In this document: positions 36,572 through 46,367 of the stretch, piece by piece
Position numbering within the stretch: the stretch's first letter is position 1
How the letters are laid out: each line of letters opens with the position of its first letter
NCBI GenBank assembly: GCA_009363875.1
Contig: CM018689.1
Location: 53,507,741-53,571,740 of the forward strand
Direction of reading: 5' to 3'
Length of the DNA: 64,000 bases
From: Mikania micrantha
Lineage: Eukaryota > Streptophyta > Magnoliopsida > Asterales > Asteraceae
Position numbers and translations under genes: made by a program
The notes under the pieces: model-generated
Told to the model about the DNA's origin: nothing
Databases searched by the model: none
The model's input: only the letters and a program-made list of their open reading frames with translations

Positions 36572-36978
36572 TCTATACTACTATATAATACATAGAAGAA
36601 GGACACAATGGTCTTTTATCAAAAAATCTTAAAATTAAAACTTTTACAACTCTTAAAACATAAAGTACAACAAACAAATCTTTAAGATCCATAAACTAAA
36701 TGTTTTTCTTTTACTTTTTAGTTTATCTCACATTGATACATTTTAAAAATAAAGTGTCATATAATACCTATAAAAGAAAACCCTCTCAAATCAAATAAAT
36801 TACTTTTTCATACTTTTGTCATATCATATTTGGCATTTTAAATTATGAATTTTATCATAATAATTTTTTTAGTTAAAAGAGTTGATTTGACAAAAATTAG
36901 GTGGTTTAAGCTTTTTACAACCAAAACCAGTAGCCTAATTGTTTTGTTTTCCGCTGAATCACGCGGGCATCTTACTAG
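36572..36978 (+). mobile_element. Short non-autonomous Helitron, block 2 only
   Basis: Starts TCTATACTACTATATAAT after an A and ends with a CCGC (36951-36954) / GCGG (36963-36966) hairpin and terminal CTAG (36975-36978), then T. Block 1 is uninterrupted at the same point (about 3110-3120). 407 bp, no coding capacity. Confidence 0.88.
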
Positions 36979-37293
36979 TGTGTCTGTGTGTGTATAATCT
37001 AAAAACATAACTTGATCCTCGGTGTAATAAAAAGAAATAAAGGAATTAAAGATCTAGAAGGCATCCTTAATTATACATTAAACTTTTGATAAACAACTTG
37101 ACATATATAAATTAGTCCTTTAAACGTGATTCTCGTCTTATCCGATCCAGATTGATTTGAGGATCAATAAATGGTGTATTGGATGTCATTTTAACCGGCT
37201 TTATACGCACATATTTTGATAATAATGTTAGGTTAAGTACACGTAAGATGTGAAGTTTTGTGAATAGATAAATGACCATTTGTAATATTATCT

Positions 37294-37521
37294 TTTTTTT
37301 TAAAACTAATTTTTGGATCACTAACAGACCACTGGAGTTTCATTGTACCACCAGCAGTATCACCCGATCATATCCACCACTAAGTTGTCAGTTTTAGAAG
37401 AAACTCAAAACTCTAACTCCCTAAGAAAACCTCATTTTAAGATTCGAACTCAGGACCATTTAGTTTCTGGTCCTTATCCCACCACTAAGATACCGTTACA
37501 CCATAATGACTTTTATATTTT
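37294..37521 (-). mobile_element. SINE inserted 130 bp upstream of OMT-2
   Basis: The minus strand reads an A box (tatcttagtggtggg), B box (gagttcgaatctt) and 3' A tail (T run on + at 37294-37300). Target duplication taatattatct (37283-37293) and taatgttatct (37522-37532), one mismatch in 11. Block 1 shows the empty site at about 5740-5752. It now lies just before the OMT-2 core promoter. Confidence 0.88.
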
Positions 37522-37571
37522 TAATGTTATCTATCTTGTCCATTTCAGTCATTTGTTCTCACTTATTCCTC

Positions 37572-37578
37572 TATATAT
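37572..37578 (+). promoter_or_regulatory. TATA box of OMT-2
   Basis: TATATAT 75 bases before the ATG, within a core shared with OMT-1 (ctatatattg.caagatctat). The SINE insertion places foreign DNA about 50 bp upstream, so distal control may differ from OMT-1. Confidence 0.65.
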
Positions 37579-37646
37579 TGACAAGATCTATATGTAATAT
37601 GTTCACATACATGCCATATTGTCTCTCTAAAAGAACCTACAGATCG

Positions 37647-39166
37647 ATGGCACTTCAAAATGGTGATCTATCTAAACAGTTACTTGATTCTCAAGCTCAC
37701 GTATGGAACCATATTTTCAGTTTCATAAACTCCATGTCACTTAAATGTGCCGTTGAGTTACAAATACCCGATATCATCGATCGCCATGGTTCACCAATGT
37801 TGCTGTCCGAGTTAGTCGAGGCCCTCGGTTTAAACCACGAGAGAACTCAATTTGTCTACCGGCTTATGCGAATACTTGTTCACTCTGGTTTCTTTGTGAA
37901 ACAATGCGTATCCGCCCCCGGAGAGAATGGTGAGGAGGGAGGAGTGGGCTATTTGCTAACTCCTGCCTCTCGGTTGCTTCTAAAAGACGAGCCTTTAAGT
38001 GTTAGACCCTTTTTACTAGCCATGCTGGACCCGATGTTGTTAGACCCATGGCAAAACATGAGCAAATGGTTCCAAAACGATGATATCAACCCGTTTCACA
38101 CGACTCATGAGAAGATGTTATGGGATCTGGCTGGCCATGAGCCGAAGCTCAATCGGTTCTTCAATGAAGGGATGGCTAGTGATGCAAGGCTTGTTACAAG
38201 TGTCATTCTTAAACATTGTAAGGGTGTTTTTGAAGGGTTAGATTCGATTGTGGACGTTGGGGGTGGTACCGGGACTGTTGCAAAAGCTATTGCCGAAAGT
38301 TTTCCAGATATAAAGTGCATCAATTTTGATTTTCCTCATGTGGTTGATGGTTTGATTGGAAGTAAGAACTTGAGTTATGTTGGTGGAGACATGTTTGAAG
38401 CCATTCCTAATGCTCATGCAGTTATGCTCAAGGTATTCAATCAATTTAAACAAAAATTTATGATAATGAATTTTTTTTTTTTTTTTTTTTTTTTGTGTAG
38501 AACTTTTGAGGAAAATTACCAAAACTAGCCAAGTTTGATTGAATTTCTGAATAAATAAGCTAGCTTAGCATGTATGTATGACAAATTTATTGGCTCAGCC
38601 TGTATGTTTAGTAGATTAATTTGCTAAATTAAACTTTAAACTTGTCAGCTAAATTGGCATGGGGCGCCAGCAAAAATGTCGTCAAGTTTGAAATAAAACC
38701 TTTGGTTTGATTGGATTTTTAAATGTTTATGAAACTTAAATGACCAAAAATAATGTTTACTTAAAAACAAAAATTAAAACTTTACTCAAACTTTTTAGCT
38801 TATGTAATTTTCCCAACTTTTGATATGGATTTAATTTTTTTTCTTGTTTTTTTTAATAAAAATCAGTGGATTTTACATGATTGGAGTGATAAAGAATGTA
38901 TCAAGATATTGAAGCAATGCAAAGAATCGATTCCGAGCAAGAGAAATGGAGGAAAATTAATCATCATAGACATGGTCGTAAAGGTTCACACAGATAACAA
39001 TATACTCGAGACTCAACTTTTCTTTGATATGCTTATGATGACTTTAGTGACAGGAAAAGAAAGGAGTGAAAAAGAATGGGCAAAGCTCTTCTTTGACAGT
39101 GGCTTTAGCAACTACAAAATAACTCCCATTTTAGGATTAAGATCTCTAATTGAGGTTTATCCCTAG
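37647..39166 (+). CDS. O-methyltransferase OMT-2, paralogue of OMT-1, exons 37647-38432 and 38867-39166
   Basis: SAM-dependent small-molecule O-methyltransferase, cytosolic, 361 aa. SAM motif VDVGGGTG at 202-209, catalytic His266 in WILHDWSD at the start of exon 2, likely partners Asp297 and Glu327. Intron 434 bp, GT-AG, at the same codon boundary (Lys262/Trp263) as OMT-1, with a 24-T run. By hand alignment about 37 of 362 positions differ from OMT-1, with a one-residue gap at Glu96-98. Changes cluster in the acceptor-side region (for example ITLNP to MLLDP, DCRD to HCKG, LPRVVN to FPHVVD), so substrate preference may differ; this is inference. Start chosen by conservation with OMT-1; the longer open frame begins inside a SINE. 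Intact. Confidence 0.93.
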
Positions 39167-39292
39167 TTGAGTTACTTCGCTTTATATACAACCTAAAACC
39201 TACTTAAATTTTAAACTGCTATTGAAATGTTATGTGTGGTTATTTTGTATCAATGTTATCTTGGTAGGAAACTTTGTCTAATTTTGTTATGA

Positions 39293-39302
39293 AATAAATA
39301 AA
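39293..39302 (+). terminator. Polyadenylation signal of OMT-2
   Basis: AATAAATAAA about 127 bases after the stop, conserved with OMT-1. Confidence 0.5.
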
Positions 39303-39351
39303 GATCTTATGTTTACTTGTGAGATATGATAAGTATTGTGGTAGTTTGTAA

Positions 39352-39865
39352 AGCCACTCGGAGTCGTCCCACTTTTCCTCATTGTCACATCAGCGTCACA
39401 TTACTTTTCCCCACTTTTTCCCATTTTGCATGGTATTGTTCCACTTTTTCTTATTTTCAAATCTTATTTTAATTAATTATTTTAACAATAAATAATTAAT
39501 AATAAAATAAAAAAAGAGTACAACAAAAAAAAGAGAGAATACAACCTAAAAAATTAAATGGTGGAAGCTGAAATGTAAACGGATCCATTTGTTTAAATGT
39601 TATAAAATTTGATTGTAGAATTAAGGAAGAAAATGATAAAAAATGTGAGTTTTGGTGTAAAAAACGGTGATATTTATTGAGTTGGAATTTTTTTTTCTTT
39701 TTTTAATATTCCAACGGTCGAATTTTTCTTTCCCCCACGTCCGGCCTCAATCGGTGACCCAACCCCACTTTCTCCCGAGCCGAAACGGGGGGCGCGGTGT
39801 TCCCGGCCGGCCCCGGTTCGGTGACTTATACCCCGTTGTCTTCCCGATTGCCACTCCGTGTGGCC
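39352..39865. mobile_element. PIF/Harbinger-like MITE downstream of OMT-2
   Basis: Imperfect inverted ends (AGCCACTCGGAGT left; ACTCCGTGTGGCC right) between TAA duplications at 39349-39351 and 39866-39868. 514 bp, non-coding, GC-rich towards the right. The frames of 75-80 codons inside it are not genes. Confidence 0.7.
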
Positions 39866-39868
39866 TAA

Positions 39869-40366
39869 TTAGTGTGAAATACAATGTTACATAATGTACG
39901 GCTAATAATAGTGTCATCACAATATTTGAAGTGCAGGAATCACCCAAATCCGAAAGCCTTGGTGAAAACATGAAAACTTGAAGTAGCAATCAAAATTTTT
40001 TTGTATAATATATGTTTTTAAAAGAAAATAATATAACAAAAAATAAAAAATATACATAAGTACTTGTTTCAAGTTAATGTGATCAGCATTATTTTATTAT
40101 ACAAAATAAATAACAAAAATACATTATTTATTAATTTTTTGATAGTTTTATACATAAATACAATTATTAAAAAATAACACAATTTGTTTATTATACTTTT
40201 TTATAACGAAATTTAGATTAATGCATGAGTCTTGAAAATTATGTTAAAGTCAAAGTAAATGATATACTTTAAGACAAAGTAAATTATGTTAAAGTCAAAA
40301 TAAATGCTCCCTGAAGTTTTAAACATTTTAAATATAATGATTTTAATCTACCATTTGTAACAAGCC
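39869..40366. other. AT-rich DNA before the OMT pseudogene
   Basis: Nothing recognisable. The 5' two-thirds of OMT exon 1 expected here are absent, so the pseudogene is truncated on its left by deletion or partial duplication. Confidence 0.45.
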
Positions 40367-41062
40367 TTGCAAAAGCTATTGCCAAAAGTTTTCCCTATAT
40401 GAAGTGCATCAATTTTGATCTTCCTCATGTGGTTAGTGGTAGAAATGCACAAAAAAACCGGTTAACCGAACCGGTGCCGGTTTTTAACCGGCTAGAAGCC
40501 GGTTTTTAAACTAGTTATTGCAATCGGTTATAGGTTTTTGGAAAAACTGGTGGTTTAGGACCGGTTTGAGGTTTCAAGAGACCAAACCGGTTAACCAAAC
40601 CGGTTAACCGGTCCAAGTCACTAAAAAATCTGTTATTTGAAGGTTAACTGGTTCGGTTAACCGATTTCGGTTATTATACGGTTTCAGTTTTTGAGCTTAA
40701 AAAACCGGTTATTAACCGAACCGGTTATTGGAAAAAACCGGTTTCTAGCCTTTGACCGGTTAACCGGTTCGGTTATTCCAAAACCGGTTTTCCATCGGTT
40801 AACCGATTTGTGCACCTCTAATCGGAAGAATCACAACAATTCCTCAATCCTAACGAAGTAGTTCCCCTTCTTCGTGTAACAGATGTGCCTTGCTCTTTCT
40901 TCGTAATGGCTTGGTTGGGAGTAAGAACTTGAGTTATGTTGGTGGAGACATCTTTGAAGCCATTCCTAATGCTCAAGCATTTTTGCTTAAGGTATTCTAT
41001 CAATTTGAACAAAAAGTTATGATAATGATTTTTTTTTGTGAAGAACTTTTGAGGGGAATTAC
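40367..41062 (+). pseudogene. OMT-3 fragment: end of exon 1 plus start of intron, broken by insertions
   Basis: 40367-40439 matches the part of OMT exon 1 just after the SAM motif (KAIA.SFP.MKCINFDLPHVV); 40904-40991 matches its end (GSKNLSYVGGD.FEAIPNAQA.LLK) and is followed by the conserved donor and intron start (40992-41062). Between them lies about 460 bp of foreign DNA, mostly a hAT MITE. The intron is then interrupted by a 22-kb nested insertion and resumes at 63436 (attaccaaaactagc), ending at a Helitron at 63496. The SAM motif and exon 2 are missing from the window, so it is non-functional. Confidence 0.88.
40440..40820. mobile_element. hAT-like MITE in OMT-3 exon 1, body of CCGGTTAACCGG units
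   Basis: Ends TAGAAATGCACAAA and TTTGTGCACCTCTA pair at 12 of 14 positions. The body is dominated by variants of the palindrome CCGGTTAACCGG. No clear 8-bp duplication (gttagtgg versus atcggaag), and a further 83 bp of unknown origin follow before the exon resumes. Confidence 0.7.
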
Positions 41063-42730
41063 TATATGCCCCAAAACCAACTAACACACGACACGTGTTT
41101 TAAAACAACAAATCAAAATAGGTCCCATATTTTTTCAACTTAAAGACCACATACTAACTAGTTTATCTCAAAACATCAACATTAAACTAAGTAAAAGTTT
41201 AAGTATGTGACTTTCAAGACACTCCATTAATATATAAACACATATACAAAATAATGGTTTAGTCCATCAAGTGTGTTCGATCACGAGTCCATAAAGATAT
41301 CCGATCACGTTCGCCTTCATCCGTTAATTTTCACCTACAAAACACCATATGTAAGTCACCGTTAGTTCGTTAGAACTAAGTAAGATCACCATGCCCGCCT
41401 ACCCGAACTTACATGACCAAAATAGTTAGTTTTGGTCAAAATCAGCACCTGACGTATTGGTCAGCGTATTGGTTGGCGTATCATAGAGAAATTTGGGATT
41501 TTGAGATTTAGGTGGCGTATCATACGCCCCCCTGGCGTATGATACGCCGGGCACACGCTGCACGGCCATTTTTTGATGTTTTACAACATCTCGACTCATT
41601 CTGCTCATTTTTGACCATTCCAATACCCCCATAAACATTATATAACACCATATGAACATACTAATCACCTTAATTCACCAATTTATAACCATCATTATGG
41701 TCATAAAGTCAAACGATTTACTAATGGATCGTTTGTACCCAAAACACCAAAGAAATCTTATTACACAAGATTTCTCAAGTTTAATAAACCACACCACTTG
41801 TGTTTTACCAACTTGATTACACCAACAAAGGACTTTCACACTCCATGTGAATAATCCAATGTCATGATCACAGCACTTGTGATTCAAAACACCAATTTGA
41901 GTCAATTTGAATTATAAGTTCACACACATTGTGAACAAATTCCATACATTCACCACATATACAAATAAACACCAAGTCATTTATAAACCAGCATTAAAAC
42001 ACCATATTAACAATAATCAAGCAACATATATCACATATTGCTTATTATTGTCTAACAACAAGTACTAAATCACCTATTCACCATAAAGTCAATTCTTCCA
42101 CAAATATTCATACATGTATAACACCATTACACATAACAAGTAGAAGATTTGGGTGACTTACCTTGCTCCAACGAGTTATCCTCTACAACAATTTCCTTTC
42201 CGGGTCGTTTGGTTTCACTCACACCTTCACTATCAATTCCTATTATCACAACTAATATTTTTAATATAAAGGTTGACTACAACTAGCCAAAATACACCCA
42301 TTCACCCCATTGTCACCATTTTAGATCTAATTTACTTCCAGTTGACCCTTAACCATATCAACTCACCCTTGTTGATTTAATATCCACACATATTTCATAT
42401 CACCATTAGCTTTAAACTAATTTTTTGAAGTTAATTACTCTACTTGGCATTTCATCAAACACCATATATGCACAAGTTCATTTCTAATGATCATTCATCA
42501 TTAACACATCTATGTAACTCCATTATTTTGATTAAAAATGAACGATTTCATCATTTTCACCACAATCTACAGCAACTTAGTGATAATCATCAAATCCCAA
42601 CCTTTAAACACTATCTTTAAGCACCATGTTCATATACTCCATGAAAACCCCAATCCCCCATTATCATAACATATCAATCATGAAGGAAAACAATCATAAG
42701 TTGTTCCTACATGATTATAAGCATCATTAA

Positions 42731-45655
42731 TGTCACACCCCCAAATTCCCACCCGTGGTGTCAGTCCACGTGGGTGTGACGTGGCCAGAATCATAGCTCA
42801 TGGTCATATAGAACGACTCTATATGAGTTACACATTCACACAGTTTGTAAAACCAAACAAGTTTATATAAGTATGCAGCGGAAAATGTTACGCATCAGAA
42901 TTACATATAATCGCAGCGGAAAGTAATTGTTTGAAAGAAACACTACAAATGATTAAATTGTTTTAAAAACGTAGCAAATGCACACAAGCCTAGGACATGA
43001 GTCTAAATGTAAGCTTGACTCCTTAGTGTGTCCTTGTGAGCGTCCTAGCGTGTGCTCCATTAGTTACCTGAGAATACATGCGAAAAGTGTCAACTAAAAA
43101 GTTGGTGAGTTCACAGGTTTAGACAGACATAAATAGTAAACAGATATATACTGGGCATGTTAAGTTTAGTTGTTGGATCTACGATCCGTGAGTGTGTCAT
43201 GTCATCTTACCGAAACTAGACTGTTCTCGTTTGCCTCCGCGAGTCATCGCTGAACTCGCAATTCACATCGATATTACACTCGTTATGACCTCCAGTCAAC
43301 GTTGTTGCCGAGTGGGGCTAGTCAAACCCAGTAGTACTACGTAATAACGACTCGTTTGTCATACAACTGACGGTAAGGATAAGTGAGGGCTTTATGCGAT
43401 AAAGGTTACACTCAAAAATAGTTTTACAACATACCAGTCATACATCTAAAACAGTTGCATAGTATTCTCACCCCAAGATTGAGTAAAAGCAGTTAAAGAG
43501 TAAAAGTGGGGCCGTAAACTCACCTGAGTTTAGTTATGCGTTAGCTCAAAGAGAGTAGTGTAGCTCGTCGGCTAGTAGTCACCTATATCACATAGGTACT
43601 ATGAGTTCATGTTTGCGTATGTGGGTCTCTCCGGACCGTGTTAGTGTTCAATGACACTAAGTGGTTATGTGGGTCGAGTTGACCGTGTTTGACCGTGTCG
43701 ATCGTGTTTGACCTAACGACCCGTTGGTGACGGTTTGGATCAAGTGTTCGTGTATCGTACGGTTTTTGTGTCGTGTGAAGTGTACGGATACCAAAATCAT
43801 TCGGATAAAGAAACTTACTATTTATGGTAAGTTTCTATTTTAGGAAAGTTTCCATATTTGGCAAGTTATGCATACAATCATATTCCGATTATTCTAACAT
43901 GCATATTTATCCTAAATGAGCATGTTATCACATAACACATAGTTACACATAGCCGGTTTAACATAGTTTGCGCGTAAAAGTTTCCATATTTGGAAAGTTT
44001 CTAAAATAAGCATGTTTTCACAAGTTTAACAATCAACATCATCTATTATCATCATATTAGCCCTAAATAATCTATAATCATGCTTGTTGCAACTAACATG
44101 TGACAAATCATAAACTTAACAAAGTAAAGTTACTATATTTAGTAACTTATGAAAATAACACAAAATCAAGTTTCCAATGACATTTCCCTTCCAATATCAT
44201 CATGTAATCACTAAATGAATATGTTAGACTCAAGACATTACCATACATTTGACCCATTTGAAATCTTGTGACAAAAAGTTACTATTTATAGTAACGTTTA
44301 CAAAAATCATCCTTTTGACCATTCTAGACATTCCTATGCATCAAATATCCATCACAATAGTTTCTAAACATCATTTTAAGCATAACATATAGATCTAATT
44401 ACATGCATGTGATTATTTTATCAAGAATCACCACTATGTAACACAAAAGTTACTATTTTTAGTAATAATCATCAAATGACCATTTTTGACAAAATCAAAC
44501 ATCCTAAATCATGTAGAATATCATCAATATCATTACTAACAACATTTCAATATCACAAATTGTCAAACACATCATGGATCGTGCATGCATGTTGTTGAAA
44601 GTACCCATTTTATCATAAAATCAACATATGGCCATTTATTTCAATAAGAATCATCATAGATCCTAATCATTTCATCAAATCAGTGATATAAACATTTGAT
44701 AACAGATTATTATCATTCAAAATTCGTGTCTAAAGTGATGGTGGTGATACATGTAGCCTACAAGGCTTGCATGTGTGATTGTGAGAGTTTTTAGACAAGA
44801 TTGACCATAGGAACTACCTAACAACGCCTTAGATTGCAGAGATGAGGCTTTGAGCAGGTTGGACTGGTCTCCACAGTAGCCTTCAGTCGTTCGAAGTGCA
44901 AGATGGTGCTCTCTAGCTTGCTTTGAGTCCTCAAGGGCTTCAATGGTGCCTCTCTTGTGATGATAATGGCTCCTTCTGGTGTACAATGGTGGTAACAGAG
45001 TGATAATGGCCGCACAAGAAGATTTCAGTCGAGAGATTTGGTTTAGGGTAGCCAGGAATGATTAATCTTGATTTTATAAAGATTTCTGCGATTATAGGCC
45101 TGTCGCGTACCGCGACACCGTCCAAAAAAGCATCTCCGCGTACCGCGGTGATTAAAATAATCATTATGTTCCCGAAACACGCCGCGTACCGCGATGGTGG
45201 CAGATGATCGGTCGTCGCGTACCGCGATTGTTTTCGGAGAATTCAAATTCCCCCGCTCAAGCTTCGCGTACCGCGAAAGCCCAATTGATTTCCCATCGCG
45301 TACCGCGATGGGTTTCGGCTGAGCCCAATAGGCCCAATTCATTGTTTTGAACCGATTCTTTCGTATTTCTCGAATACGATCATCGTTTCTCGTCATATTG
45401 GTCTTGTTCTAGCTAATTTAGGTTCACCGAACCTAAGTGCAGTGTTTTCGTGTTACCGCTTGATCCGTTCACCAACGTTCGTCATTCAAGACACGTGCGA
45501 GTGTTGTGCGATAATTCCTCGAATTATCGGCGTGTTCAGACTGTTGTGCCACGTGTCACACTAAATGCATTTATTCTAGTGCCACGTATGAAATAATAAT
45601 AAACATTATTATTAAAATAATAGAGTTGCTGACCTGGAAATTACGAGGTGTCACA
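42731..45655 (-). repeat. Tekay-2 3' LTR, complete
   Basis: 2925 bp, TGTCACA to TGTCACA on the + strand, clearly homologous along its length to the Tekay-1 LTRs but more diverged from them than they are from each other. The palindrome cluster at 45103-45310 is better preserved than in Tekay-1, including CCCATCGCGTACCGCGATGG. Confidence 0.95.
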
Positions 45656-45695
45656 TCATCCCCTAGTTATTGGGAATTTCGTCCCGAAATTCAGT

Positions 45696-46367
45696 TCATG
45701 TGCCGGTGTTGGCTTGTTCGGCGAATAGGTGAGGGTATTTCTTCTTCATTTGATCCTCCCGTTCCCAGGTGTATTCCGGTCCTCGTCGTGAGTTCCATCG
45801 AACTTTTACAATGGGTATCTTACTATGTTTCAACTTCTTGAGTTCTCGATCCATAATTTCCACCGGTTCCTCTATGAAGTGTAGTTGTTCATCGATCTGG
45901 ATTTCCTCTAAAGGAATTGTGAGTGTTTCGTCCGACAAACACTTCTTGAGGTTTGAAATGTGAAACACGTTGTGTACGCTACTTAGTTCCTGTGGTAGCT
46001 GTAGTTCGTAGGCCACGGGGCCTATCCGTTTAGTGATCTCGAATGGTCCTATATAGCGAGGGTTTAGCTTTCCCCGTTTCCCAAATCGTATCACTCCCTT
46101 CCAAGGCGAGACTTTAAGAAGTACTCGGTCTCCTACTTGGAATTCCAAAGGTTTGCGTCTCTTATCGGCATAGCTCTTCTGTCGATCCCGAGCTGCTGCC
46201 ATTCTGTTACGAATTTGCACGATCTTTTCAGTTGTTTCGTGCACAAGCTCGGGTCCGGTCAGTTGGCTTTCCCCAACTTCCGCCCAACAAAGTGGTGATC
46301 TGCACTTGCGTCCGTAAAGTGCTTCAAATGGTGCAGCTCCAATGCTGGTGTGGTAGCTGTTGTTATA
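45696..46367 (-). pseudogene. Tekay-2 integrase C-terminus and chromodomain
   Basis: An open frame from the insertion junction (46367) to a stop at 45696. It covers the end of the integrase core (YGRKCRSPLCW), the GPY/F-like IGPFEI and the chromodomain (FIEEPVEIMDRELKKLK ... PEYTWERE). It is close to the Tekay-1 protein. The upstream part is cut off in the integrase core by the nested element at ttata|TGTAAG. The polypurine tract (ACTAGGGGATGA on the minus strand) follows at 45656-45667. Confidence 0.92.

Larger units (their letters stand above)
34399..39320. repeat. Segmental duplication block, copy 2 (carries OMT-2)
   Basis: Collinear with 748-8060. It lacks the two Harbinger MITEs, the 2065-2358 MITE, the composite Helitron, the 4103-5631 segment and the intron MITE of copy 1. 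It has instead a SINE at 34431, extra DNA at about 34795-35150, a Helitron at 36572 and a SINE at 37294. Confidence 0.85.
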
